A stretch of DNA of 64,000 nt from Psychroflexus torquis ATCC 700755 (GTDB lineage Bacteria; Bacteroidota; Bacteroidia; Flavobacteriales; Flavobacteriaceae), in the NCBI RefSeq assembly GCF_000153485.2, contig NC_018721.1, positions 2,542,001 to 2,606,000 of the forward strand, in the 5' to 3' direction. Both the position numbers and the translations under genes were made by a program. Positions 35,814 to 43,856 of this stretch are shown here, piece by piece. Under the pieces are notes generated by a model, which worked only from the letters and a program-made list of their open reading frames with translations, did no database searches and was not told where the DNA came from. Position 1 is the first letter of the stretch; every line of letters starts with the position of its first letter.

Positions 35814-36053
35814 GCTTTTTTTAATCATAAACTTACAACAAAAGAAGAAAAATAAAAAAATGAGGTAGAGTTTTTTATTTTTAAAAGAATAGTTAAGCTT
35901 ATAGGCGATGATTTTTAATATTGATGTTAGCAAATTTAATTCCTGATATAATTAAGCTCCTCAAGATTTGAACAAGAAGAACATATCACTCATAAATTGA
36001 AAAATTAAAGGCATTATTTTATTAAACATTTAATCTTCATGTTTTTGTTAACT

Positions 36054-36259
36054 AAAATAAGACTATCAAGTAACCATTGTCTAGTACCATCAGTTTTTTC
36101 AACCGCTGGACTATATTTTGTATTCAATTTATCCTTTCTACCCCAGAATTTATAGCCATTAACATTTTAGAATGCTAGACCTTATTCTCTGTGGTAATTA
36201 CCATTGGGTAATCTCCAATATTTAGTACCTTTTTTATCAATTGTAAATTCACTTTTCAT
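36054..36259 (-). pseudogene. HREDGPA-repeat pseudogene
   Basis: From ATG at 36259 it reads MKSEFTIDKKGTKYWRLPNG then YHRE and a stop in the middle of the first HREDGPA motif. Later frames still show the repeat pattern (VNGYKFWGRKD..YSPAVEKTDG). The palindrome CTGCAATATTGCAG lies 65 bp upstream, so the copy kept its promoter region but lost coding capacity. Confidence 0.75.
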
Positions 36260-36269
36260 AATGTGTTGT

Positions 36270-36482
36270 TTTTAGATTAATATTTGATGCAAATTTAATT
36301 GGATAGGAGGTGGGTTTTGGATTTCTGCAATATTGCAGTGATGATTTTAGCAGATGAAAAAGGAATAAATCGATATGGGTAGGTTAATTCGAGAAGTATC
36401 CTATCTACTTATTTAAATTCACCTAAAAAATAAGTCCTTCTAAATTTTTAAACTTACAAGGACTTAATTTTGATATGATTTA
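36270..36482 (-). promoter_or_regulatory. Duplicated promoter/terminator block, copy 1
   Basis: About 210 bp are more than 90% identical to 37796-38010. Within it are the 14-bp palindrome CTGCAATATTGCAG (36325-36338) and, on the minus strand, TAAATTTG, which fits the Bacteroidetes -7 box TAnnTTTG. A hairpin (TAAGTCCTT at 36431, AAGGACTTA at 36458) would terminate the gene to its right. The block thus ends one repeat-protein unit and starts the next. Confidence 0.6.
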
Positions 36483-36677
36483 TTTTAATAATCTGTCTAG
36501 TTTTATAGTCCTCATTTCATATTTATGTTCTTGTTCAGTATAATTTATACCATTTAGAAACCAAGCTCTTTAACAATCCTTATTTTCAACTGATGCACCA
36601 TCTTCTCAATGCCATTGACCATTTGGAAGTTTCCATACTTTAGTACCGAACTTACCAATACTTAATTTAGACTTTAT
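36480..36677 (-). pseudogene. HREDGPA-repeat pseudogene
   Basis: The start codon is changed to ATA (IKSKLSIGKFGTKVWKLPNG), the His-Arg of the motif is replaced by a stop (WH*EDGAS), and a second stop follows. The tail FLNGINYTEQEHKYEMRTIK is intact. It ends at the terminator hairpin at 36431-36466. Confidence 0.75.
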
Positions 36678-37003
36678 AATAATTGCTTTAATTTTAAATA
36701 CCTCTTCCTTTTTTTATATTCTTGTTCAGTATAATTTATACCTTCTAACCACCATTCTTTATCACCATATAATAATTCCCTTGCAGGACCATCTTATCTA
36801 TGTAGTAAACCATTTATGTACCATTCTTTATGACCATTCCAAATTTCCTCTGCAAGACCATCTTCTCTATGCATTTTACCCTTCACCCACCAAGGTTTTC
36901 TAATAGAGTCTTCAACTGCTGGACCATCTTCTCTATGGTATTTACCATTAGGAAGTTTCCAATATTTATCACCATATTCATCAAGAATTATTTTACTTTT
37001 CAT
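36674..37003 (-). pseudogene. HREDGPA-repeat gene with premature stop
   Basis: ATG at 37003 gives 69 residues with three repeats (KYHREDGPAVED, KMHREDGLAEEI) and then a stop right after LLHR. Beyond it the frame continues as DGPARELLYGDKEWWLEG and the family tail YTEQEYKKRKRY..KQLL to 36674. A single nonsense change thus truncates it. The start overlaps the end of 36993-37376 by 11 bp. Confidence 0.8.
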
Positions 37004-37376
37004 TTAACAATTCTTTAAGTTTTATACTTCTTATTTCAAATTTGTGTTCTTGTTCAGTATATTCTATACCATTTAGAAACCAATATTTAGTACCATTTCT
37101 CAATTCAGCTGCTGCACCATCTTCTCTATGCTTTTTACCATTTAGATACCAAATTTTAGTTCCATTACAATATTCAACTGCTGGTCCATCTTCTCTATGG
37201 TACTCACCATTTATATACCAATATTTATCACCATTTTTCTCTTCAATAGCTGGTCCATCTTCTCTATGTAGCCTTTCATTTACATACCATTCTTTCCCCC
37301 CATCTTTACCTTTTATAAATTCACTTTCATACCATTCTGGAAAACAGTATTCATTAATAATCATTTTACTACACAT
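36993..37376 (-). CDS. HREDGPA-repeat protein
   Basis: The 127-residue protein has an unusual N-terminus (MCSKMIINEYCFPEWYESEF), four repeats (RLHREDGPAIEEKNGDKYWY, EYHREDGPAVEYCNGTKIWY, KKHREDGAAAELRNGTKYWF) and the tail LNGIEYTEQEHKFEIRSIKL. It overlaps both neighbours (8 bp right, 11 bp left), so translation is probably coupled. No signal peptide; cytoplasmic. Molecular role unknown. Confidence 0.8.
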   Translation of the reverse strand: MCSKMIINEYCFPEWYESEFIKGKDGGKEWYVNERLHREDGPAIEEKNGDKYWYINGEYHREDGPAVEYCNGTKIWYLNGKKHREDGAAAELRNGTKYWFLNGIEYTEQEHKFEIRSIKLKELLNEK

Positions 37377-37782
37377 TTAACAATTTTTTAAGTTTTTTAG
37401 ACCTCATTTTATGTTTATGCCTTTGTTCAGTATATTGAATATCATTTACCCACCATTCTTTATATCCAGCTTCAGGATATTCTGTTGCTGGACCATCTTC
37501 TCTGTGCCTTTCACCATTTACCCACCATTCTTTATGTCCATCAGCGTCTATTATAGCTGGACCATCTTCTCTATGTCTTTGTCCATTAATATACCAATGT
37601 TTACGTCCATCAGCGGCTATTACAGCTGGACCATCTTCTCTATGTCTTTGTCCTTTAATATACCAATGTTTACCACCAGAATCCAATTCAGCGGCTGGAC
37701 CATCTTCTCTATGGAACATAGAGGTGTTTGGTAGCATCCAAAATTTATTACCATTTTCATCAATTACTATTCTACTTTTCAT
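37369..37782 (-). CDS. HREDGPA-repeat protein (longest member)
   Basis: The 137-residue protein starts MKSRIVIDENGNKFWMLPN and holds four HREDGPA repeats, two nearly identical in a row (QRHREDGPAVIAADGRKHWY and QRHREDGPAIIDADGHKEWW). It ends with NDIQYTEQRHKHKMRSKKL. The near-identity of adjacent units shows recent internal duplication. It is the first gene of its unit; palindrome and TAAATTTG box lie within 70 bp upstream. Confidence 0.82.
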   Translation of the reverse strand: MKSRIVIDENGNKFWMLPNTSMFHREDGPAAELDSGGKHWYIKGQRHREDGPAVIAADGRKHWYINGQRHREDGPAIIDADGHKEWWVNGERHREDGPATEYPEAGYKEWWVNDIQYTEQRHKHKMRSKKLKKLLNV

Positions 37783-37795
37783 AATTTGTTTTTAA

Positions 37796-38010
37796 GATTA
37801 ATATTTGATGCAAATTTAATTGGATAGGGGGTGGGTTTTGGATTTCTGCAATATTGCAGTGATGATTTTAGCAGATGAAAAAAGTAATAAATCGATATAG
37901 GAAGGTTAATTCGAGAAGTATCTTATCTACTTATTCAAATTCACCTAAAAAATAAGTCCCTCTAAATTTTTAAACTTAGAAGGACTTAATTTTGATATAA
38001 TTTATTTATA
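37796..38010 (-). promoter_or_regulatory. Duplicated promoter/terminator block, copy 2
   Basis: This is the counterpart of 36270-36482, with palindrome CTGCAATATTGCAG at 37846-37859 and hairpin TAAGTCC..GGACTTA at 37953-37988. It drives the 37782 gene on the minus strand. Confidence 0.6.
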
Positions 38011-38013
38011 AAA

Positions 38014-38320
38014 TCAATACTTTTAATGCTGCTACTGCGAGGATTATAAAAATACTGATACCAGTTTTACACTTACATTTTAACGCCATTATGGCTAGGA
38101 TTATACAAAAAAACTGATACCAGCTTCTACACTTACATTTTAACGCCATTATGGCTAGGATTATACAAAAAAAACTGATACCAGCTTCTACACTTACACT
38201 TTAACGCCATTATGGCTAGGATTATACAAAAAAACCGATACCAGCTTCTACACTTACATTTTAACGCCATTATGGCTAGGATTAAAAAAACTGGTACCAC
38301 CATTGACACTTACTTTTCGT
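38014..38320. repeat. ~62-bp tandem repeat, about five units
   Basis: Units contain AACGCCATTATGGCTAGGAT, an A run of varying length, CTGATACCAGCTTCTACACT and TACATTTT. The first and last units are diverged. CGCCATTATGGC and GATACCAGC give small palindromes. It lies downstream of the pseudogene at 38334 and has no open frame. Units are contiguous without unique spacers, so this is not a CRISPR array. Confidence 0.8.
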
Positions 38321-38333
38321 ATACCAATTGATT

Positions 38334-38572
38334 TTAATTTTTAGACCTCATTTTATGTTTATACTCTTGTTCAGTATATTTAATATCATTCACCCACCAT
38401 TCTTTACGTCCATCATTCCATTCAACTGCTGGGCCATCTTCTCTATGTTTTTTTCCATTTATCCACCAAGACTTATAACCTCCCTTATCTTCAAATGCTG
38501 GGCCATCTTCTCTATGGAATTGTCCTTTATAATTTTTCCACTTTATATCTCCATTGTCATTTTACTTTTCAT
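38334..38572 (-). pseudogene. HREDGPA-repeat gene with 5' frameshift
   Basis: ATG at 38572 gives MKSKMTMEI and stops. In the next frame the product continues NGDIKWKNYKGQFHREDGPA, two further repeats and NDIKYTEQEYKHKMRSKN to 38334. Its sequence closely matches the copy starting near 39838, which has a different frameshift in the same region. Confidence 0.75.
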
Positions 38573-38903
38573 GTAATATTTTTTTAAGTTTTTTACCTCT
38601 CATTTGATATTTATGTTGTTGTTCAGTGTATTCTATACCATTTAGATACCACCATTTAACACCATTAGTACCTTCATAGGCTGGACCATCTTCCCTATGT
38701 CTCTTACCATTTATCCACCAAGTTTTATCACCATTCTTACATTCAATTGCTGGACCATCTTCTCTATGACATTTACCATTTATCCACCATTCTTTATCAC
38801 CATTAGGATATTCAGCCGCTGGCCCATCTTCTCTATGTAATTCACCATTATAAAGTTCCCAAAATTTAGTACCATCTTTATAAAAAGTTAATATGCTTTT
38901 CAT
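38562..38903 (-). CDS. HREDGPA-repeat protein
   Basis: The 113-residue protein has three HREDGPA repeats (ELHREDGPAAEYPNGDKEWW, KCHREDGPAIECKNGDKTWW, KRHREDGPAYEGTNGVKWWY) after MKSILTFYKDGTKFWELYNG, and the tail LNGIEYTEQQHKYQMRGKKL. Its start overlaps the previous stop by 4 bp (ATGA) and its end overlaps the following pseudogene start. Confidence 0.8.
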   Translation of the reverse strand: MKSILTFYKDGTKFWELYNGELHREDGPAAEYPNGDKEWWINGKCHREDGPAIECKNGDKTWWINGKRHREDGPAYEGTNGVKWWYLNGIEYTEQQHKYQMRGKKLKKILHEK

Positions 38904-39244
38904 AATAATTGCTTTAATTTTCTACTCCTCATTTCTAATTTATAATCTTGTTCAGTATATTCTACATCATTTATATACCATTGTTTAAAACCATTCCAAT
39001 GTTCAATGGCTGGACCATCTTCTCTATGTCTTTTACCATTTATCCACCAATCGTTTGACATACTATTAGTTTCCGCTGGACCATCTTCTCTATGTCTTAA
39101 ATCATTTAACCACCATTCTTTAACATTACCATTCCAAGTTTCAACTGCTGGTCCATCTTCTCTATGTCTCACTCCATTTATATGCCATAATTTAGTGCCT
39201 TCGTGATTTAATTCCATTATACTAGTCATTTTTTTGTTTTTCAT
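38900..39244 (-). CDS. HREDGPA-repeat protein
   Basis: The 114-residue protein has repeats VRHREDGPAVETWNGNVKEW, LRHREDGPAETNSMSNDWW and KRHREDGPAIEHWNGFKQWY, then INDVEYTEQDYKLEMRSRKL. The N-terminus MKNKKMTSIMELNHEGTKLW differs slightly from its sisters (Met6 is an alternative start). It overlaps both neighbours by 4 bp, so it is coupled. Confidence 0.8.
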   Translation of the reverse strand: MKNKKMTSIMELNHEGTKLWHINGVRHREDGPAVETWNGNVKEWWLNDLRHREDGPAETNSMSNDWWINGKRHREDGPAIEHWNGFKQWYINDVEYTEQDYKLEMRSRKLKQLL

Positions 39245-39510
39245 CCTAATAATTTTTTTAATTTTATATTCCTCATTTCTAATTTATATTCTTGTTCAGA
39301 ATATCGAGTACCATTTAGATACCACAATTTAGTATCATTAGGATATTCAACTGCTGGGCCATTTTCTCTATGGTACTTACCATTTATAAGCCAAAATTTA
39401 GCAGCACCTTCACACCACTCCATTGCTGGACCATCTTCTCTATGTTTTTTACCATTGGGAAGAGTCCATTTTTTATTACCTTCTTCATCAATAGTTAATT
39501 TACTTTCCAT
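39241..39510 (-). CDS. HREDGPA-repeat protein (short)
   Basis: The 89-residue protein has two HRE repeats (KKHREDGPAMEWCEGAAKFW and KYHRENGPAVEYPNDTKLWY) after MESKLTIDEEGNKKWTLPNG, with the tail LNGTRYSEQEYKLEMRNIKL. It overlaps the upstream gene by 16 bp and the downstream gene by 4 bp. Confidence 0.8.
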   Translation of the reverse strand: MESKLTIDEEGNKKWTLPNGKKHREDGPAMEWCEGAAKFWLINGKYHRENGPAVEYPNDTKLWYLNGTRYSEQEYKLEMRNIKLKKLLG

Positions 39511-39838
39511 ACTAATAATTTTTTTAGTTTTCTAGACCTCATTTCAAATTTATATTCTTGTTCAGTATATTCAGTATCTTTTAAATACCAAGACTTAGAA
39601 CCATCAGAATATTCTGCTGCTGGACCATCTTCTCTATGTAATTTATCATTAATCATCCAAACTTTAGAATTACTATTTTCAATGGCTGGACCATCTTCTC
39701 TATGTCTTTTACCATTTATCCACCAAGACTTATAACCTTGCTTATCTTCAAATGCTGGACCATCTTCTCTATGGAATTGTCCTTTATAATTTTCCACTTT
39801 ATATCTCCATTATTATTTATACTCATTTTACTTTTCAT
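39495..39838 (-). pseudogene. HREDGPA-repeat gene with 5' frameshift (or GTG start)
   Basis: The family start at ATG 39838 (MKSKMSINNNGDIKWK) is one base out of frame with the body, which runs from GTG 39797 (MENYKGQFHREDG) to 39495 with three repeats and the usual tail. The shift lies in an A run: four As here, five in the sister copy at 38334-38572. It might be translated from GTG, or be phase-variable; otherwise it is a recent pseudogene. Confidence 0.7.
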
Positions 39839-40104
39839 TGTAATAATTCTTTTAGTTTTCTATCCCTCATTTTAAATTTGTGTTCTTGTTCAGTATATTC
39901 TTTACCATTTAGATACCACCATTTAACACCATTAAAATTTTCAATAGCTGGACCATCTTCCCTATGTCTTACATCATTTATAAACCAATATTTATCACCA
40001 TTAGCATATTCAACTGCTGGTCCATCTTCTCTATGGAACATAGAGGTGTTTGGTAGCATCCAAAATTTATTACCATCATTATCAGTTACTATACTACTTT
40101 TCAT
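39835..40104 (-). CDS. HREDGPA-repeat protein, first gene of the main unit
   Basis: The 89-residue protein starts MKSSIVTDNDGNKFWMLPN, nearly the same leader as 37369-37782. It has two repeats (MFHREDGPAVEYANGDKYWF, VRHREDGPAIENFNGVKWWY) and the tail LNGKEYTEQEHKFKMRDRKL. Its stop overlaps the next family start (ATGA). The palindrome at 40171-40184 lies 67 bp upstream, so it heads a polycistronic unit running left to about 38334. Confidence 0.82.
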   Translation of the reverse strand: MKSSIVTDNDGNKFWMLPNTSMFHREDGPAVEYANGDKYWFINDVRHREDGPAIENFNGVKWWYLNGKEYTEQEHKFKMRDRKLKELLQ

Positions 40105-40170
40105 AATTTGTTGTTTTTAAGATTAATATTTATTGTAAATTTAATTAGATAGGAGGTGGGTTTCGGATTT

Positions 40171-40184
40171 CTGCAATATTGCAG
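40171..40184. promoter_or_regulatory. Palindromic operator candidate CTGCAATATTGCAG
   Basis: This perfect 14-bp palindrome in the context GATTTCTGCAATATTGCAGT occurs at 36325, 37846, 40171 and 40531. Each copy is 20-70 bp upstream of a minus-strand start, three before HREDGPA units and one before 40211-40510. A shared repressor or activator is the simplest explanation. Confidence 0.6.
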
Positions 40185-40210
40185 TGATTGTTTTAGCAGA
40201 CAATTTATCG

Positions 40211-40510
40211 TTACAAATCAATTACTGTTCGGTTACCATGCCATCCATTTTTTTTTCTAAGTTTAGAATCAATATATCTCGCTGGTATTTCTTCAAAACC
40301 CATTTCTTTTTTCAATTCTCTTAGGGCTTTTCTACATTTTTGATAATCGTAATTCATTTCATTATAATTCCATTTGAGCTTCATCTCCATTAATTCTTCA
40401 GAAGATACATAATCGACTTTTTGACGTTTGAGTTTAAGGATTTTGTTTTTCATTTGTTTTTTGTAAACTTGTTTCGTTGCCATATTTTTTTTGTGCAAAT
40501 CTATTATCAT
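40211..40510 (-). CDS. Small basic protein sharing the HREDGPA operator
   Basis: The start is either ATG 40510 or, more likely, 40483 (MATKQVYKKQMKNKILKLK), giving 90 residues. It is lysine/arginine-rich, helical, and ends RYIDSKLRKKNGWHGNRTVIDL. No family is recognised, but the charge and the palindrome at 40531-40544 just upstream suggest a DNA-binding regulator of the array, perhaps autoregulated. This role is an inference from position. The 280 bp further right hold no gene. Confidence 0.5.
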   Translation of the reverse strand: MIIDLHKKNMATKQVYKKQMKNKILKLKRQKVDYVSSEELMEMKLKWNYNEMNYDYQKCRKALRELKKEMGFEEIPARYIDSKLRKKNGWHGNRTVIDL

Positions 40511-40530
40511 TGCTAGTGTTATTTTGATTT

Positions 40531-40544
40531 CTGCAATATTGCAG
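40531..40544. promoter_or_regulatory. Palindromic operator candidate, fourth copy
   Basis: CTGCAATATTGCAG, identical to the copies at 36325, 37846 and 40171, 21 bp before the first possible start of the 40211-40510 gene. Confidence 0.55.
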
Positions 40545-40790
40545 TGATTTAATCATCGTATTAATTCGAAACCAGTTGTTAACAAATAAGCTATTGAGTA
40601 TTTATATATCTCTTCTTCTAAGACTCATCTTACCTAGAGACCAGAAGTAATAATTTCTAGTTAAACGTTCTGGGATTAAATTATCTTTGCCAATCATATC
40701 TACATATTTTAATGTTGTAGACTGTTATATAGATTAGTTTATTAAAAGTTTATTTAAAATGAAAAAAGTTGAAATTTTTATTTCATATCA

Positions 40791-41255
40791 TTGAATACAG
40801 AGACAATAAAATTTAGCTTAATGAATGTATTTCACATTAATACAATTGTATCTAAGCCAATTATTTTATTGGGTATATTACTCGTTTTAGTGGTTTCAGG
40901 GTGTCAAAAAAAAGAACCAATCGGCACTGATACAGAGCCTAAATTCATTGAGTTAAAGAATAAGGTTAAAAGTAAAAAGGAGGAAATTTTACTTTTAATA
41001 GAGGAAATAAATTACTGAGCAAGATATTGTTTGTTTGCTGCACAACAAATGCGATATGATAAGCCTCATAATATTTGTACTGGATTCGATATTCTTCGAG
41101 ACAAGGCAGAAGCTTATTCTAAAATTTCTTTAGATTCAAAAAATGTTGATGAAGCTTATGAGTATTTTAAATCTTCAGAAAATTTCTTATATAAAGCAGC
41201 AGAATTGAGCGATGATTGTAATTATAAAGAATATGACACACAGTCTATCCTATAA
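40791..41255 (+). pseudogene. Lipoprotein gene with in-frame TGA
   Basis: The frame 40791-41018 and the frame from 41031 are in the same phase, separated only by one TGA at 41016-41018 (EEINY*ARYCLFAAQQMRY). Together they encode about 154 residues. The N-terminus is a lipoprotein signal (LLGILLVLVVSGCQKKEP), with Met11 a possible start. The C-terminal part (AEAYSKISLDSKNVDEAYEY) is helical. A single nonsense change, TGG to TGA for instance, would explain the break. Function unknown. Confidence 0.65.
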
Positions 41256-41287
41256 TAAATTAGTATTGTTTTAAAATAAACCTGGAT

Positions 41288-42070
41288 TTGATAAAGTGGA
41301 GAAAATATATTGTAGAAAATTATGTCAAAAATTTTGAGCTTAAAGTAAGTGGTAATCCTTATGACCATGAGTTTATCATTGACTTTAGTTTTAATAAGGA
41401 GGAACAAGAATATTTGGACTCTTTGTTTAATCTCAACGAATTTTTAAAGTCCAACAATCCGCTGATTGACCTGATGGATGAAGACCAAATTAAATTGGTT
41501 TCTCACCTCATTAATTTTAGTGCTATTAAAGTCGATGTCAATCAAGTAAAACAACAACAAACACTATTCACCTGTATTGTTGATTATTACCTTAGCCTAC
41601 CAATAAGTGAATTAAGCAGAAATTATTTTGATTTTCAGAATGAAATTCAGCATCTATTCAAAAATGGGTACTACGTAAAGGATTCAGATATCAAATTCAT
41701 GAGCCAATTTAAAGCCCGTAAAGACTCAAGACAGTTACAGTATATAATGTTTGCTTCTTTTACATTAAAGCTAGGAGAAGCTTTTAAAATAGCTATTATG
41801 ATGAGTAATATCAGGCTCATTACATGCTTAACTACCATTAAGACAGGAAAACATATAGGATTTTTTAAAAATGCTGAGAGGCAAATTATAGAATTCACAA
41901 GAAATAGCAGTGCACATCAGAATGAGGTAATTAATTATATAACTAAAGAAAATAAAAAAGAATTTGAAAATGTCAAGTTGGAGCTTTTGGAGATGAGAAG
42001 GAATGTTTCTGAAGTGATTGAGGATTCCGACATCAAAGAAGTTATAAACAGAGTGATTTATACTAAATAA
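41288..42070 (+). CDS. Hypothetical protein, intact paralogue of 31146-31505
   Basis: The 260-residue soluble protein is helical. The second half (IMFASFTLKLGEAFKIAIMM..IRLITCLTTIKTGKHIGFF) is duplicated in the truncated copy at 31146-31505. I cannot name the family; length, helicity and position next to mobile-element debris recall RteC-like regulators of Bacteroides elements, but the sequence match is not evident. It follows the broken lipoprotein gene by 32 bp. Confidence 0.55.
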   Translation: MIKWRKYIVENYVKNFELKVSGNPYDHEFIIDFSFNKEEQEYLDSLFNLNEFLKSNNPLIDLMDEDQIKLVSHLINFSAIKVDVNQVKQQQTLFTCIVDYYLSLPISELSRNYFDFQNEIQHLFKNGYYVKDSDIKFMSQFKARKDSRQLQYIMFASFTLKLGEAFKIAIMMSNIRLITCLTTIKTGKHIGFFKNAERQIIEFTRNSSAHQNEVINYITKENKKEFENVKLELLEMRRNVSEVIEDSDIKEVINRVIYTK

Positions 42071-42129
42071 GAAATTTCTATAAAGGATTATCTTATTGGG
42101 CTATTATCGATAAATTCTATCCTCGATAT

Positions 42130-42358
42130 TTAAAGTTTTTCCAAGACTTTGATGAGTCATGTGTGTTTCTAAAGAGCATTGAACTTTCGTAAAAGACCGA
42201 ACGGCCTATTTGCTTTATACAGGGTTGTGAGCTGGCTTACTTTTACCTCCAGGGTCTTAACTTAATTGCCGTAGCCAACAAGCTACTCAAGCAATGTTTT
42301 GCTATCGCAAAATCTGGTAGACCTTATGATAAAAGTTACGTTTCTGTGTTGCCTAAAT
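42130..42358 (+). pseudogene. IS110-type transposase C-terminal remnant
   Basis: The frame ending at 42358 reads FYLQGLNLIAVANKLLKQCF followed by AIAKSGRPYDKSYVSVLPK and a stop. This is typical of the last residues of IS110-family transposases. No N-terminal part is present and the upstream frame contains a stop. It differs from the intact IS110 at 12255, so a second element once sat here. The rest of 42071-42475 holds no gene. Confidence 0.5.
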
Positions 42359-42475
42359 AAATAGCGAAAAATCAATTAAAAAAGCTCAAAGAATCAGTTA
42401 TATGAATCTATGAACCTAGAATCCTAGTGTTTCAAATTAAAGTAGAAAAGAGTTGTTTTTTACCTCAGTTTTTTG

Positions 42476-43624
42476 TTATGCAATGGCTTTCTTACTCAAT
42501 TTCTTATTAAATAATTCTGTATGTTTCGTCTCATCATCAATTAACTCTGCTAATTTCTCTATAGCATCTGATGAAAAATATACTTTTTTACGATTAGAAA
42601 CTTGGTCCATTGTTTCAGTCCAAATATATTTACTTTTTGATGGTGTAACTGTACCTTCTGGTGGATTGACGACCTTAAAGTTAGAATTACTAACCCAACC
42701 TAAATGATGTATTGCTACTTTCAGTTGAACATTACTAAACTTAAATTTTGACTTCTTTTTGACTTCTTGTTCAAGACTATTTAAAATTATATGTTCCCTG
42801 TCAGTTTGGAATTCTCCAACAATCTTATAAATTGGTTTTCCTTCGTCTGTTGTTATTTTTCCAATTTCTCCTGCTGAAATAGCATTCAAAATTATATTAA
42901 ATACTCCATTTTGAGTTTCGTCAATTTCAATATCACTTCCTGAAAGGATTTTATCTTTACTATTAAATCCATATACCTTATGCTGTGTAGGATTTATAAT
43001 CAAAATTTCTCTTGGATTTATATCAACCATTTCGGGAAGAAGCTTTGACCAAATCTCCATAAATTCTTTACTTTTTTCATTGGCTTTTATTTGTAAAAAC
43101 CTATTGAAATCAGTTGTTGATTTGTTTGCGTGTTCATTTTTACTTGAAGCACGATAATATATCGAACCTTTGGTAATTTTATATTCAGGAAAATCGTTTA
43201 CTGGAATTAGAACCTGACTACTTTTCTCAATGATTAAATAATAGAATTTTTTTGTTCCGATTTGAAATATCTGTAAATCTATAGAAATACCGATTTTTAC
43301 TATCTTTTCAAACTTTTGGGTTATGTCATTAAGGTCAATTTGATTTAGTAAATCAAGATTATCTATATCTAAACCTGTTTCTGTGTGAGCTCCTGATGCA
43401 GAGTCTTCATTTATTCCTAAAAGCAATATCCCGCCATCTGAATTTGAAAAAGACAATATATCTTTTGTGAAATTTAGCAGGAAATTTTCTAAAGGCGTTT
43501 TTGTTTTTGCAATATTAAGTTTCAGCTTATAATCAATTCCATTATTTTCTTTTGGAAAACGACCGTTGTCTTTTAAATCCGAAATAATTAGTTCCGTTTT
43601 TTCTTTTAATTGCTGTAAGTTCAT
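42476..43624 (-). CDS. AlbA_2 (Schlafen-like) domain protein
   Basis: The 382-residue protein has an N-terminal AlbA_2/Schlafen-type domain at about 40-170 (ENFLLNFTKDILSFSNSDGG followed by ILLLGINEDSASGAHTETG), whose Ser-Asp-Gly-Gly turn and acidic residues form the nucleotide- or nucleic-acid-contacting face. The C-terminal half includes a possible winged helix (about 300-345, VQLKVAIHHLGWVSN). Proteins of this type occur as regulators and in anti-phage loci. It sits in a module whose right edge is the border at 43640-43856. Confidence 0.78.
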   Translation of the reverse strand: MNLQQLKEKTELIISDLKDNGRFPKENNGIDYKLKLNIAKTKTPLENFLLNFTKDILSFSNSDGGILLLGINEDSASGAHTETGLDIDNLDLLNQIDLNDITQKFEKIVKIGISIDLQIFQIGTKKFYYLIIEKSSQVLIPVNDFPEYKITKGSIYYRASSKNEHANKSTTDFNRFLQIKANEKSKEFMEIWSKLLPEMVDINPREILIINPTQHKVYGFNSKDKILSGSDIEIDETQNGVFNIILNAISAGEIGKITTDEGKPIYKIVGEFQTDREHIILNSLEQEVKKKSKFKFSNVQLKVAIHHLGWVSNSNFKVVNPPEGTVTPSKSKYIWTETMDQVSNRKKVYFSSDAIEKLAELIDDETKHTELFNKKLSKKAIA

Positions 43625-43639
43625 TTATTTACTGATGTT

Positions 43640-43856
43640 TGTTTAGCTTGTGCCTAGCGTCTCGGCTATGGTTAGTAGGGTATTAAAAGTAAATAAACTT
43701 TAGATTAAGTACTTAGCCATAACTTTTTATTTTGTTTTATCTTTTCATTTATAAAGCTAAATCAAAAGATTTGGCGGACTTAGTTAATAATCACTAAACT
43801 TTGGATTAAACACTAAACCCGTATTAATTATATCCTTTGTTGGCAAATCGTATTTA
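43640..43856. repeat. attC-like border
   Basis: It starts CTTGTGCCTAGCGTCTCGG and ends CCTTTGTTGGCAAATCG. GGCTATGGTTAG and CTTAGCCATAAC pair near the left, and ACTAAACTTT/ACTTTAGATT words repeat inside. It separates the AlbA_2 gene from the RES-like gene and has no open frame. Confidence 0.45.

Noticed and set aside
38014..38320. Possible CRISPR array
   Set aside because: Units are contiguous ~62-bp tandem repeats without unique spacers, and no cas genes are present.
41288..42070. RteC regulator
   Set aside because: Length and context fit loosely, but I could not see the RteC sequence pattern, so it stays unnamed.
7418..43856. Classical integron
   Set aside because: No IntI-type gene; the only tyrosine recombinase is the tRNA integrase, and border cores do not match the strict attC consensus.
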